A stretch of 64,000 bases of DNA from Microbulbifer variabilis (GCF_020524905.1 NZ_JAIVKI010000002.1:434001-498000), one strand, 5' to 3'. Shown: positions 1 to 8,673, counted from the stretch's first letter. The notes: a model not told the origin generated them from the letters alone. Made by a program: numbers and translations.

Positions 1-570
1 GGGCAGTTTTGCGGCGATTTTTGTTGGCAGCCATATGTGGCTTTTGGCGTTGGCGAGATGCGCATTAATTATGATAAAGCGCCAAAAAAACGTTACAGGA
101 GATATTACACGGACGAGGACGGGATAGAGCGTTACGACTGTAAATATCGGTATAAACACGATTATAAATATCCTGACTGGCATCCCTACCGAAAATATCT
201 GTGCAACTGGCATGATCGCCAGACCATGGTCAATCTCGGTCTGGGGATAAAATACAGCCTCGGTCCCCGCTGGCAGGCCCGTGCGGATGTGCGACTTTTC
301 CAGGGGGTAGATCACGGTGGGTTGGATGGTTTTGCCAGCGTCGCGATTGGTTACCAGTGGATCGAATACCCGGACTTTTGGTACGACGAAGATGCGGACG
401 GAATTATCGATGCAACCGATCAGTGTCCACAGACCCCGGTGGGTGTAGATGTAGGACCCGATGGTTGCCCTATGGATATCGATTTTGATGGTGTGCCCGC
501 TTATATAGACCAGTGCCCGAATACTCCGATCGGCATCGCCGTGGATGAATATGGCTGTATCCGCAGGTAA
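1..570 (+). CDS. Outer-membrane barrel protein with thrombospondin type 3 repeats (5' truncated)
   Basis: The reading frame is open back to base 1, so the true start lies outside the window. The visible 190 residues begin with an aromatic- and charge-rich stretch (LGLGIKYSLGPRWQARADVRLF) typical of the last strands of an OmpA-like eight-stranded barrel. Two calcium-binding type 3 repeats follow (DADGIIDATDQCPQTPVGV and DFDGVPAYIDQCPNTPIGI, DxDG...D.CP pattern). The protein stops right after the second repeat, with no peptidoglycan-binding OmpA C-terminal domain, unlike the usual OmpA/OprF-like architecture. It is probably an outer-membrane porin-like protein; the role is inferred from the fold only. 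Confidence 0.7.
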   Translation, partial: GQFCGDFCWQPYVAFGVGEMRINYDKAPKKRYRRYYTDEDGIERYDCKYRYKHDYKYPDWHPYRKYLCNWHDRQTMVNLGLGIKYSLGPRWQARADVRLFQGVDHGGLDGFASVAIGYQWIEYPDFWYDEDADGIIDATDQCPQTPVGVDVGPDGCPMDIDFDGVPAYIDQCPNTPIGIAVDEYGCIRR

Positions 571-599
571 GTAATTATTTAAAGGCATCCGGGCGGTAG

Positions 600-629
600 C
601 CTGGAGGGCGGATGAAGGCGCCCTCCAGG
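600..629. terminator. Strong hairpin between convergent genes
   Basis: An 11-bp perfect inverted repeat (CCTGGAGGGCG at 600-610, complement at 619-629, 8-nt loop) lies between the stop of the truncated barrel gene and the stop of yheS. There is no T-run on either side, so it may act as an mRNA 3' end stabiliser or a weak bidirectional terminator. Confidence 0.45.
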
Positions 630-656
630 TGTGATCTTGAGAGACAAAGTGTCGAA

Positions 657-2573
657 TTATTCCCCGCGCAACTGCTCCAGTTGCTCGGAAATTTCCAACC
701 ACTCCATTTCCAGAAGATCGAGAGCTTCACGATGTTCTGTCTGCTCTTTATTGAGGCGCGCAATTTCATCCTGCTGGCCTCCGCTGTAAAGCTGCTCATC
801 GGCCAACTTGTCTTGAACCTTTTGGAGTTTCTCCTCTGCCGCAGCTATCTGCCGTTCGACACTTTTTAATTTATTGGTCAGCGGCTTAAGCTGCTCACGC
901 AGGGCTGCAGCGGCGCGACGTTGTGCCTTTTTGTCTTCGCCAGGTTTTTCCTGGTTGTCGCCGCTGCCTGCAGTTTTTTCCTCGCGTCGCTTTTCCCGGT
1001 TAAACCCCAATAGCCACTGCTTGTAGTCATCGAGATCACCGCTATAGGGTTCGGCGTGACCATTGGCGACAAGAATAAATTCATCGGCGGTGTTAGCGAG
1101 GAGGTAGCGGTCGTGGGATACCAAAATTACCGCGCCGGGGAATTCGGCCAGGGCCATTGTCAAAGCGTGGCGCATTTCCAGATCGAGGTGGTTGGTGGGC
1201 TCATCGAGCAGTAGCAGGTTGGGTTTTTGCCAGGCGAGGATGGCCAGCGCTAAGCGTGCCTTCTCTCCTCCGGAAAAGCCGGCTACCGTTTCAAAGACCC
1301 GGTCCCCGATAAAGCCGTAGCCGCCGAGGAAGTCTCGCAGGGATTGCTCACTGGCCTTTGGGCTCAGTCGTTGCAAGTGCAGCAACGGAGAGGCCTTGCC
1401 ATCGAGGGCTTCCAACTGGTGTTGGGCAAAATAGCCAATGGCCAGATGCTCGCCACACTGGCGTTCGCCGCTTTTGGGGGCAAGCTCGCCGGCCAGCGTT
1501 TTTATTAGCGATGATTTACCTGCGCCATTGGGGCCGAGCAGGCCGATACGGCGGCCGGGCTGAATACCCAGTTGTACTTTTCTAACGACCACCTTATCGG
1601 CATAACCGATATCGGCTTCGCGCAGATCGATCAGTGGATTGGAGGTTTTCTCTGCGGATGGCAGGGTGAAATGAAAAGGCGAATCCACATGGGCCGGAGC
1701 GATTTGGGCCATGCGGTCCAGCGCCTTTAAACGGCTCTGTGCTTGCTTGGCCTTGCTGGCCTTTGCGCGAAAGCGCCGCACAAAGTCTTCCATATGCGCG
1801 CGTTCGGCTTGCTGTTTTTCGTATTGTATTTGTTGCTGGGCCAGGCGCTCGGCACGCGTGCGCTCGAAGGCGCTATAGTTGCCGCTATAAAGCACAAGTT
1901 TTTGCTGTTCGAAACTAACAATGCCATCGACTACCGCATCGAGGAAATCTCGGTCGTGGGAAATAATTAGCAGGGTGCCGGGAAAACGCTGTAGCCACTG
2001 CTCAAGCCAAAGGGTAGCGTCGAGGTCCAGGTGGTTGGTGGGTTCATCCAGCAGCATTAAATCCGCGGGACACATTAGTGCGCGTGCCAGATTGAGGCGA
2101 ATGCGCCAGCCACCGGAAAAGCTGCGCACAGGACGCTGTTGTTCTGCGTGAGCAAAGCCCAGACCGTCGAGTAACTGTGCGGCGCGTGCCGGCCCGCTGT
2201 AGCCGTCGATGCTGGCCATGCGCTCGTGCAGCTCGGCCAGTTTGTGGCCATCGGATTCCCCGCTGTTCTCCGCCTTTGCCAGTTGATCTTGTAGGTGGCG
2301 TAACTCCCTATCGCCGTCGAGTACGTAGTCGAGGGCGGATTGATCGCTGGCTTCCACCTCCTGAGCCATATGGGCAATCCGCCAGCCACTGGGGATATCC
2401 ACCTGGCCGGCGTCGCTTTCCAATTGACCGAGTAACAGCTTGAACAGTGTTGACTTACCACAGCCATTGGCGCCGATGATTCCCACCTTGTGGCCGGGAA
2501 AGATACGGCAGTCAGCACCGTTTAACAGGTCGCGCTCGCCCCGATGCAGGGAGACACCTTGCAGATTGATCAC
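657..2573 (-). CDS. yheS: ABC-F family ATP-binding protein YheS
   Basis: A 638-residue soluble ABC-F protein with two ATP-binding cassettes on one chain and no membrane domain. Walker A motifs are GANGCGKST (about residues 34-42) and GPNGAGKSS (about 345). ABC signatures are FSGGWRIRL and FSGGEKARL, and both cassettes carry LLDEPTNHLDL Walker B/D-loop motifs. The linker and the charged coiled-coil tail (about 540-638) fit the YheS branch, and the sequence closely resembles E. coli YheS. ABC-F proteins act on the ribosome E-site during translation; the exact role of YheS is less clear. It starts with GTG and is divergent from the TIGR02444 gene. Pseudomonas has an ABC-F gene beside algP. Confidence 0.93.
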   Translation of the reverse strand: MINLQGVSLHRGERDLLNGADCRIFPGHKVGIIGANGCGKSTLFKLLLGQLESDAGQVDIPSGWRIAHMAQEVEASDQSALDYVLDGDRELRHLQDQLAKAENSGESDGHKLAELHERMASIDGYSGPARAAQLLDGLGFAHAEQQRPVRSFSGGWRIRLNLARALMCPADLMLLDEPTNHLDLDATLWLEQWLQRFPGTLLIISHDRDFLDAVVDGIVSFEQQKLVLYSGNYSAFERTRAERLAQQQIQYEKQQAERAHMEDFVRRFRAKASKAKQAQSRLKALDRMAQIAPAHVDSPFHFTLPSAEKTSNPLIDLREADIGYADKVVVRKVQLGIQPGRRIGLLGPNGAGKSSLIKTLAGELAPKSGERQCGEHLAIGYFAQHQLEALDGKASPLLHLQRLSPKASEQSLRDFLGGYGFIGDRVFETVAGFSGGEKARLALAILAWQKPNLLLLDEPTNHLDLEMRHALTMALAEFPGAVILVSHDRYLLANTADEFILVANGHAEPYSGDLDDYKQWLLGFNREKRREEKTAGSGDNQEKPGEDKKAQRRAAAALREQLKPLTNKLKSVERQIAAAEEKLQKVQDKLADEQLYSGGQQDEIARLNKEQTEHREALDLLEMEWLEISEQLEQLRGE

Positions 2574-2681
2574 TGGGAAAACCTCTTATGAACCGGCCGA
2601 AGAATGCTAGGCTATTCGACGTATTAGCACGCGATCGCCGCCGCTTGAGCGCGCGGAATCGCAAAAGGTCTGGATTCTAAC

Positions 2682-3182
2682 GTGACAGATAGCGCACCTC
2701 CATCTTCTTCCCAGGAAAACCTATTGTGGCAATTCAGCCTGGACTTCTATCGCCATCAAGGGGTGGAGGCTTTCCTGCTCGACTGCCAGGACACAAAAGG
2801 GGCCGATGTATGCCTGTTGCTTTGGGCCAGCTACGCGGCGGTGTGTGGACATCAGCTGAGCGAGGAGGGCTGGAGAGTGGCCGATCGCGGCCTGGCACCG
2901 CGTAGACGCATGATTATCAGCGTGCGCCACCTGCGCCGCTTATTGGGGCGCTTTCGGCCTCATACACTGCGTGCGTATGAAATGTGCAAACGTTATGAAT
3001 TGAATTTGGAGCGCTTGCAGTTGGCGGCGCTGTGGAAGATCTGTCAGGAGGAGTGGCCGGGAGACAGACCGGCTCTGCAGCTTGCAGGTCAGCAATATGG
3101 GCTTTTGCAAAAAGATCAGGCCTGCTGGGCAGGCCTGATCGAAAGTTTCATGGCTTCGGCGGAAAACCCGGATACTCTCTGA
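2682..3182 (+). CDS. TIGR02444 (DUF2390) family protein
   Basis: A 166-residue soluble protein starting at GTG. The N-terminal half (LLWQFSLDFYRHQGVEAFLLDCQDTKG...VCLLLWASY) matches the TIGR02444 family, helical proteins of unknown function common in Pseudomonas and relatives next to an ABC-F gene. It is divergent from yheS with a 108-bp intergenic region. There is no signal peptide or membrane segment. The last 70 bases contain a perfect 12-bp inverted repeat (3114-3140) inside the coding region. Function unknown; family assignment from sequence character. Confidence 0.8.
   Translation: MTDSAPPSSSQENLLWQFSLDFYRHQGVEAFLLDCQDTKGADVCLLLWASYAAVCGHQLSEEGWRVADRGLAPRRRMIISVRHLRRLLGRFRPHTLRAYEMCKRYELNLERLQLAALWKICQEEWPGDRPALQLAGQQYGLLQKDQACWAGLIESFMASAENPDTL
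3114..3140. repeat. 12-bp perfect inverted repeat inside a coding end
   Basis: Arms GATCAGGCCTGC (3114-3125) and GCAGGCCTGATC (3129-3140) are separated by TGG. It lies inside the TIGR02444 reading frame about 40 bases before its stop. The RNA would form a very stable hairpin, possibly protecting the mRNA end; no T-run follows. Confidence 0.6.
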
Positions 3183-3360
3183 GCTTCTCGCGAGAGGTTT
3201 CAGTAAACACTTTGTCCGGCAATAAAGTCTATGCGCCTGCATTTTTTATTGTTTCAACAAAGTGCAACTGCAATTCAGTTGGCCGCCCTTCATTCGCCGT
3301 TAACTGAAGAGCTCTTAAGCGAGACGGGCGCCAACTTAACAACGGTAATGTTGCGAGCCC

Positions 3361-4290
3361 TTATTCTCCACGGCGACCCTCAGTGGAGAACAGGCTGTTG
3401 GCCGGCGTCGAAGGTGTGATAGTGGGTGCCTGCGGAGTTTGCTCCAGCGATTTTTGGTGTTCTTCAGGCGCCAGGCTCTTTGTTTCCTCTGTGGGCTTTT
3501 CCTGTACCTCAGCCTCACTGGGGACGGCCTGTTTGAGCTTGTCTTCTTGTGGCTTTTCTTCTTTTGCTTTTACCTGTTCAGGTTTGGCAGTTTCAGAAGC
3601 CTTCACCGCTTTGACGGGCTTGGTTTGAACAGGCTTCTTGCTGGCGGGCTTTGCTACTTTTTGCTTGCCGTCAGTAGCAGCTTTTACCGGCTTGGTAGTG
3701 ATTTTCTTCGCAGTCTTGGCTGCTGTTTTCTTTGGAGATTTAGCTGGGTTGGCCTTTTTCTCTTTGGCCTTCTTTTCGGTGGCTTTTGGAGTAGTAGTTT
3801 TTCTTGCAGATTTTGTCGCAGTCGCTTTTAGGGATTTACCGGTAGTGGTTTTCTTAGTGGCAGTGGCTTTTCTCGCTTTAGGCTGGGCCTTAAGCAGCTC
3901 TTTTTCCACCTTGACTGCGACTTTGCGCACGGCTTCCGCCGCCTTGAGCTCTGCTTTAGCCATGGTTTGCAGATACTTGGCGTCGGCAACAGCCTGTTTA
4001 GCTTGCTGTAGTGCTTCGTTGAATTTCTCTACATTGTTTTTGGCGGTTTCCACGCTTTTTAAGGCTGCGGTGGTTTTGGTAGTTTTAGCCTTAGCGCGAG
4101 CTTCACTCAGCTTGTCTTTTGCCTTACTCAGCTTGTCTTTTGCCGAGGTCAGGTCTTTTCCGGCCTTGAGTACTGCTTTACCGGCATCGGTGATTTTCTT
4201 ATCGCGGGCTTTGTCCAATTTTGTAGAGAGTTTGGAAATTTGTGCTTCCAGCTCTGCAACCGAATTGACAGCTTTTTGTTTGGCAGCCAT
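3361..4290 (-). CDS. algP: AlgP-like, histone H1-like Lys/Ala-rich protein
   Basis: A 309-residue low-complexity protein in three parts. Residues 1-130 form a probable coiled coil (AELEAQISKLSTKLDKARDKK). Residues about 140-235 are a strongly basic K/A/T/P-rich segment with degenerate KPAK/KKTA repeats like the histone H1 tail. Residues about 235-309 are acidic and proline/glutamate-rich. Position and composition match AlgP (AlgR3) of Pseudomonas, a DNA-binding protein linked to alginate gene control; here only nucleoid or DNA binding can be proposed. CAGGA lies about 10 bases before the ATG. It is divergent from the FKBP gene, as in Pseudomonas. Repeat length varies fast in this family, so alignment identity is a poor guide. 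Confidence 0.72.
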   Translation of the reverse strand: MAAKQKAVNSVAELEAQISKLSTKLDKARDKKITDAGKAVLKAGKDLTSAKDKLSKAKDKLSEARAKAKTTKTTAALKSVETAKNNVEKFNEALQQAKQAVADAKYLQTMAKAELKAAEAVRKVAVKVEKELLKAQPKARKATATKKTTTGKSLKATATKSARKTTTPKATEKKAKEKKANPAKSPKKTAAKTAKKITTKPVKAATDGKQKVAKPASKKPVQTKPVKAVKASETAKPEQVKAKEEKPQEDKLKQAVPSEAEVQEKPTEETKSLAPEEHQKSLEQTPQAPTITPSTPANSLFSTEGRRGE

Positions 4291-4743
4291 GAGTAAATGT
4301 CCTGACGTTTATTATCGATTGGCACTTCCGGGTAGTGCGTTCATCTTCCTTTAATACGATGGATACCGCTCTAGCAAGAGATATGCGCACTGCGCACTGC
4401 CCCAAACTGAAAAGCACTTCAAACAGTCCAGAACAATAACCGGTTACTGGCCGATAATAGCGTTGTTTTTATAAAAAATGTATGCCGTGTGCTGTGAAAA
4501 AAGCGTTGTCTGCAGTTTTTTTGTGGAGTGGCTGGAACCTGTGGGGGGAATGTGGTGTCCTGCACAGTGTGCGCGTCATCAGTATGCACTGGGAGTCGCC
4601 TTGGGTTAGACTTGAGCGCACTGGCGGAAACTGTGCGCCTGGTGGCTTAGGGCCGGAACAGAGTTACTAGAAAACCGCTGTTGGCGTTGGACCAAGGTCA
4701 AGCGCGAATCTATAAACGCAATACGGACAAAGAGACAACACCC
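4291..4743. other. Divergent intergenic region, algP-like / FKBP
   Basis: 453 bp with no convincing gene; the short open frames lack ribosome sites and coding character. The right end holds the FKBP promoter described separately. The left end must hold the algP-like promoter, which I could not place. The middle (about 4440-4680) has no repeat or RNA structure that I recognise. Confidence 0.5.
4687..4716 (+). promoter_or_regulatory. Sigma-70-type promoter of the FKBP gene
   Basis: TTGGAC (4687-4692) and TATAAA (4711-4716) are separated by 18 bp. This is a good match to -35/-10 elements and ends 27 bp before the ATG of the FKBP lipoprotein gene. Confidence 0.55.
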
Positions 4744-5532
4744 ATGAATAAATACCCTTTGGCTGCAGCAATTGCCCTTGGCCTGGCGCTGACCGGCTGT
4801 AACGAACAGGGACAGAAGCAGGAAAAAGAAGTTGCCCTGGACACTCAGGAGAAGAAGGTCAGCTACATCATTGCCGAAGATATGGCTAAGCGCCTCAAGG
4901 CTCAGGATGTGCAGCTGGATCCCAAGGTGGTTGCGATGGCATTGAATGATGTTGCCAGCGGCCGCGAGGATCGATTGTCCGATGAAGAAAAGCAGCAGAC
5001 TATTGCCGCTTTCCAGGAGCAGATGCAGAAGAAACAGCAGGAGATGCTGGCCCAGCAGGAGAAAGAATTTAAAGAGAGCGCCGACAAAAATATGCAGGAA
5101 GGTAAGGCGTTCCTCGAAGAGAATGCCAAGAAAGATGGCGTGATCACCACCGATTCAGGCCTGCAATACAAGGTGATTAAGGAAGGTAGTGGCAGCAAGC
5201 CCAGTGCTACCAGCACCGTTGAAGTTGATTACAAAGGCACCCTGATTAACGGTGAGGAATTCGACAGCTCTTACGCGCGCGGTGAGCCGGTTCAGTTCCC
5301 GGTGAACGGTGTGATCAAGGGCTGGACAGAAGCTCTGCAGTTGATGAAAGAGGGCTCCAAGTGGGAACTCTATATTCCCTCTGAACTGGCTTATGGTCCT
5401 GGTGGCGCAGGTGGCAAAATTGGCCCCAATGCGACTCTGATTTTTGAAGTGGAACTGCACAAAGCTAACGTTGCTGGTGATGAGGGTTCCGAGAAAAAAG
5501 AAGAAAAGAAAGAAGAAGCTCAATCTGAATAA
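4744..5532 (+). CDS. FKBP-type peptidyl-prolyl isomerase, lipoprotein
   Basis: A 262-residue exported folding catalyst that accelerates proline cis-trans isomerisation in envelope proteins. The chosen ATG gives a lipoprotein signal with lipobox LTGC (Cys19); an upstream in-frame TTG would bury it. Residues about 35-140 are the charged helical FkpA/Mip-type dimerisation domain (many E/Q/K). The FKBP domain follows (about 150-245: [49 protein letters not shown]). The tail is K/E-rich. A strong terminator follows. The gene lies between algP-like and rsd genes exactly as the FKBP gene of the Pseudomonas alg cluster. Confidence 0.93.
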   Translation: MNKYPLAAAIALGLALTGCNEQGQKQEKEVALDTQEKKVSYIIAEDMAKRLKAQDVQLDPKVVAMALNDVASGREDRLSDEEKQQTIAAFQEQMQKKQQEMLAQQEKEFKESADKNMQEGKAFLEENAKKDGVITTDSGLQYKVIKEGSGSKPSATSTVEVDYKGTLINGEEFDSSYARGEPVQFPVNGVIKGWTEALQLMKEGSKWELYIPSELAYGPGGAGGKIGPNATLIFEVELHKANVAGDEGSEKKEEKKEEAQSE

Positions 5533-5554
5533 TCTGACTTTTCGAACTTTACTG

Positions 5555-5584
5555 AAAAGGGGCGCCTATAGGCGCCCCTTTTCT
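5555..5584 (+). terminator. Rho-independent terminator after the FKBP gene
   Basis: Arms AAAAGGGGCGCC (5555-5566) and GGCGCCCCTTTT (5571-5582) pair perfectly with a TATA loop, and a T-rich tail follows (TTTTCTTTTT). It starts 22 bp after the FKBP stop codon. Confidence 0.93.
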
Positions 5585-5772
5585 TTTTACGTTTAAAGTA
5601 ATTGCGCTTGATGATGCGGATTTGATTAGCAGTGCGGTACAAATACAGATTTGTTAATCGGAAACCGGTTTTTCAGTCGGCGGTAGATTACTTGCTGCAA
5701 AGATTTGAAGTAAAAAAAGCTCCTGAGCAAAATCAAAATTGTGTGCAACAGGAGAGGGGCCCGCTAAGTGAT

Positions 5773-6231
5773 TCAGCTTTTGTGTGCTGTATGTAACAGG
5801 GCGATCATTTTATCTTCGGAGCTAAAACGGGTTTCCAGCGCTTCACCCAATTGGGAGAGATCTGGTGCCAGGCTGGAGAGGTCATCTGTTTCTAAATATT
5901 TATCGTTGAAGTCGACGGCGACATCCGTCGTTGTATCGATAGCATCGTAGAGTTCACAAGCTTTTTGCAGCCCCTGCTTATCCTCAAAGGCCTGCCCCTC
6001 GCGCATAAGCTGCTCATAGACTTCGAAGTGACCTGCCGACACATAGTCCACCAGTAATTGACACAGCTGGCGTACCCGGTCCTCCGTTTCAGGATCGTCT
6101 TCACTGAATTCCTTTTTTTCGGAGAGGTGATAAAAACTCACCAGTAGGTTTTGTCGTGACTGAAGCCAGCGATCAATAATCTCGCTAACACCACCCCAGC
6201 GCTCCCGCGCCGACTTACAATTTTCCAGCAT
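5773..6231 (-). CDS. rsd: Rsd/AlgQ anti-sigma-70 regulator
   Basis: A 152-residue helical protein of the Rsd/AlgQ family, which binds region 4 of sigma-70 and shifts RNA polymerase toward alternative sigma factors in slow growth. Family hallmarks are ARERWGGVSEIIDRWLQSRQNLLV at the N terminus, LVDYVSAGHFEVYEQL in the middle and a D/E-rich C-terminal helix region. The ATG at 6231 is preferred over the TTG two codons upstream because AAAGGA lies 10 bases before it. In Pseudomonas, algQ lies beside the FKBP gene and algP, as here. Confidence 0.92.
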   Translation of the reverse strand: MLENCKSARERWGGVSEIIDRWLQSRQNLLVSFYHLSEKKEFSEDDPETEDRVRQLCQLLVDYVSAGHFEVYEQLMREGQAFEDKQGLQKACELYDAIDTTTDVAVDFNDKYLETDDLSSLAPDLSQLGEALETRFSSEDKMIALLHTAHKS

Positions 6232-6399
6232 CGCCAAGATGTCCTTTTGTTACTGTTGCCGCAGTGGCAGCTTTTTGCCGATCTCGAAGGCCCTTAGGAA
6301 GATAGGAGATTCCCCCGCCTGCGGCAAGAAGAGAGGCGCAAACTACGTCAGAATACTGTGATGGCTGTGTGAATTTCACAGCCTGCGCCAACAGGCGGC

Positions 6400-7089
6400 T
6401 CAGGTGCCGATAATCAGCGGCAATACCAGCGCGCTCAAGGCACCACAGAGCCCCATGGCAAGGGCGGCGCAAGCGCCACAAAGTGCGCTGATTTCCAGTG
6501 CGCGTGCAGTACCCACGGCATGGGCATTGATACCGAGCACAACCCCAAGAATACGCTCGTCGCGAATACCCAAACAGCGCACAAGCGGTGGCCCTGCCAG
6601 GGCCCCGACTACCCCGGTGAGCACCACGATAGCCGCTGTTAGGCTCAAGGTTGCATGTATCTTTTCGGCCAATGCCAGCGCGATGGGCGTGGTAATGGAT
6701 TTTCCACTAAGGGCAAGTAATACAGATTTCCCCGCTCCAAGCAAAAGTGCGATCACTACAGCAATCGCTGGGGCTAACAGGGCTCCAACAGCGATAGTCA
6801 CCAGCAGGGGCCAGCCGGCGCGGCGGATAACTGTCAGGTTTTGTTTTAACGGCACGGCAAGGGCGACCACGGCTGGTCCCAGTAGGGCGTAGAGCAGCCC
6901 GCTGGAGCTCTGGTAATCGCTGTAGGGAATTTCCAGGGTATGCAGGGTCGCAAATACTAACAAGCTTGCGGTGACTATCGGATGTAGCAGAACCGTTCCT
7001 GTGCGCCGATACAACAGTACACCGAGCCAGAAAGCGCAGATGCTGAGTGGCAGAGCAAATAAGGGGCTGTGTAGGAATTCACTGATCAT
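6400..7089 (-). CDS. lrgB: LrgB/CidB-type membrane protein
   Basis: A 229-residue polytopic inner-membrane protein of the LrgB (YohK) family with about seven hydrophobic segments. It contains the conserved family stretch LALSGKSITTPIALALAEKI (about 127-146) and a late GINAHAVGTARALE motif (about 187-200). The family works with LrgA as a holin/antiholin-like or small-metabolite (pyruvate, glycolate) export pair; the substrate cannot be told here. Its start overlaps the lrgA stop by 11 bp, a sign of translational coupling. The pair is inserted between rsd and dsbB relative to Pseudomonas. Confidence 0.9.
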   Translation of the reverse strand: MISEFLHSPLFALPLSICAFWLGVLLYRRTGTVLLHPIVTASLLVFATLHTLEIPYSDYQSSSGLLYALLGPAVVALAVPLKQNLTVIRRAGWPLLVTIAVGALLAPAIAVVIALLLGAGKSVLLALSGKSITTPIALALAEKIHATLSLTAAIVVLTGVVGALAGPPLVRCLGIRDERILGVVLGINAHAVGTARALEISALCGACAALAMGLCGALSALVLPLIIGT

Positions 7090-7480
7090 GGCTGTGCGCC
7101 GTGTCGGTTTTCTTAAGTAGGTGGCGCAGCAGCAGAGTGCATAGCGTGAGGCTGATCAGGGTGCCAAAAAGAATTGCGGCGAGCAGGGCCAGCCAATCGG
7201 ACAGGGTGAGATTGCGCAGGAAAAAGACCCCGGTGGCGGCGGGCAGAAATAGCAGTGGCAACAAAAAGAGTAGTTGTGCGCTGACCTTTGCCAGCCCGCG
7301 GGGTACACCACCATAGATCATCAGGCCGATCAATAGCAGTAACATACCTACCACGGCGCCGGGTACCGGCAGGGCGAGTGCGGTCCCGATCAGGCTGCCG
7401 AGCCGTTCGCTGCCAAATAAGATCGCAATACCGAGCACCCAATGGGCTATCTCGCGAGGGGATGGTGGTGTCATTGGCAA
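7079..7480 (-). CDS. lrgA: LrgA/CidA-type holin-like membrane protein
   Basis: A 133-residue protein with four membrane helices and the LrgA/CidA core (LPVPGAVVGMLLLLIGLMI, then LFLLPLLFLPAATGVF). It is the partner of LrgB. Two starts are possible: TTG at 7480 with GGAG seven bases upstream, or ATG at 7474 with the same GGAG 13 bases away; spacing favours TTG. It ends inside the start of lrgB, so the two are translated together. Confidence 0.88.
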   Translation of the reverse strand: MPMTPPSPREIAHWVLGIAILFGSERLGSLIGTALALPVPGAVVGMLLLLIGLMIYGGVPRGLAKVSAQLLFLLPLLFLPAATGVFFLRNLTLSDWLALLAAILFGTLISLTLCTLLLRHLLKKTDTAHSHDQ

Positions 7481-7522
7481 AGGGCGGCTCCACCGAGCCG
7501 CGACCTGGTTTCCGGTTTTTAT

Positions 7523-8014
7523 TCAGGCTTTACGAAATGCCTGCCAGCCGCCGAACAGGATCAGTCCAGCAAAACCGATGGCGGACCAGCCTGGGATACT
7601 GAGGCCCATCATGGTCCATTGCACCTCGGCACAGTTGCCGTCGCCAGTGAGTAGTGCCTTGAGTACATCGGTCATTGGAAAGACGTCCAGCATATAGCTG
7701 ACGTTGGGACCACAGGCAGGCACCTGGCCCTCTGGCAGGCTCTGCAGCCACAGCTGACGCCCGGCAAAATAAAGGCCGCCCAGAGCCCAGATGGAAACTA
7801 ATAGCCCATACACGCGCCGGCCGATGGTTGCCGGGTTGTGCAGGAAGGCGATCAGTGAGACCACTCCGATACCCAGAAGCATTACCCGCTGGGTAATACA
7901 CAGCTTGCAAGGTTCCAGACCTCGCGCATACTCCAGGTAAAAGGCCGAACCGAGTAAAAAGGCGACAAATAGAAATACCAGCAGAAAAGTAATACGTGGA
8001 TTGGGTAAGGTCAT
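7523..8014 (-). CDS. dsbB: Disulfide bond formation protein DsbB
   Basis: A 163-residue four-helix inner-membrane protein that reoxidises DsbA and passes electrons to quinone. The first redox pair is CKLC (Cys36/Cys39) after helix 1 and the second is Cys101 (PACGPN) and Cys128 (GNCAE) in the second periplasmic loop. The Q-R after CKLC (CITQRVML) fits the quinone-proximal arginine. Its ATG overlaps the acpH stop in an ATGA junction, so the two are cotranscribed. Pseudomonas also has a dsbB-type gene beside algQ. Confidence 0.94.
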   Translation of the reverse strand: MTLPNPRITFLLVFLFVAFLLGSAFYLEYARGLEPCKLCITQRVMLLGIGVVSLIAFLHNPATIGRRVYGLLVSIWALGGLYFAGRQLWLQSLPEGQVPACGPNVSYMLDVFPMTDVLKALLTGDGNCAEVQWTMMGLSIPGWSAIGFAGLILFGGWQAFRKA

Positions 8015-8613
8015 GGTTTATCGGATCCTGAATAGTGCTGCCGAAACCGTTGGGCTTCGAGATTCAAGTCGGTTAGTAGTTTATTGAAGTTGTGTTCCAG
8101 TTTTGCCCGCCCATTACTGAGCTCGGGCAGTACATCCTGCAGCGCAACGGGGTGGCGCAGGCGCTGGCCAACCCGTTCCAGGGTGAGGCCAATAGTTCTC
8201 TCTTCGCGATAACTCTGCAGTAACTTAAATTGCTCGGCGCGCGCCATAAATGCCCTCGCTTGCGGCGGAATATACCGACTGTGGCTGCGAAAGTCTCTCC
8301 AGCATTGGTCGCAGAAATCTTCCAGGCTCTGTGGGTGCCACTCCTGCCAGCGCTGGGCCAGCAGGTGGTCGAACCAGATATCCAGAGCGATACCGCCATA
8401 GCGGCGCCAGCTGGGGTCCAGTTGCGCCAGGGCCTCGCGGTAGGCTGCATGGGTGTCGGTGCTGGCATCAATGCGCCGGTGCAACCGGATACCGGCCTCA
8501 ATGGCCTCGGGTCGTTCCCCTTTTAAAGGGCCTTTCACGAAGTCGCCGAGAAGCCCACCCAGTCGCCAGCGGGCGTCGGGACCTGAAAGCAGCAGGTGGG
8601 CCAGATAGTTCAT
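8011..8613 (-). CDS. acpH: Acyl carrier protein phosphodiesterase AcpH (DUF479)
   Basis: A 200-residue soluble protein of the HD-related AcpH family, which removes the 4'-phosphopantetheine arm from holo-ACP. The N terminus MNYLAHLLLSG...GGLLGDFVKG and the segments LHRRIDASTD and DIWFDHLLAQRW align with E. coli AcpH, including the metal-binding His/Asp positions. The ATG at 8613 fits the family start; an upstream extension would add non-conserved residues. It overlaps dsbB by four bases. Confidence 0.9.
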   Translation of the reverse strand: MNYLAHLLLSGPDARWRLGGLLGDFVKGPLKGERPEAIEAGIRLHRRIDASTDTHAAYREALAQLDPSWRRYGGIALDIWFDHLLAQRWQEWHPQSLEDFCDQCWRDFRSHSRYIPPQARAFMARAEQFKLLQSYREERTIGLTLERVGQRLRHPVALQDVLPELSNGRAKLEHNFNKLLTDLNLEAQRFRQHYSGSDKP

Positions 8614-8673
8614 GCGCTCAATCCCCGTGGGTCGGAAATTTGGACCCTGCACCGGTGGTCTATTCTGCTGGGT

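Noticed and set aside
3638-4354. Hydrophobic plus-strand frame opposite the AlgP-like gene
   Set aside because: The reverse complement of a Lys/Ala/Thr-rich gene gives Phe/Leu/Ser/Val-rich frames. It has no ribosome site.
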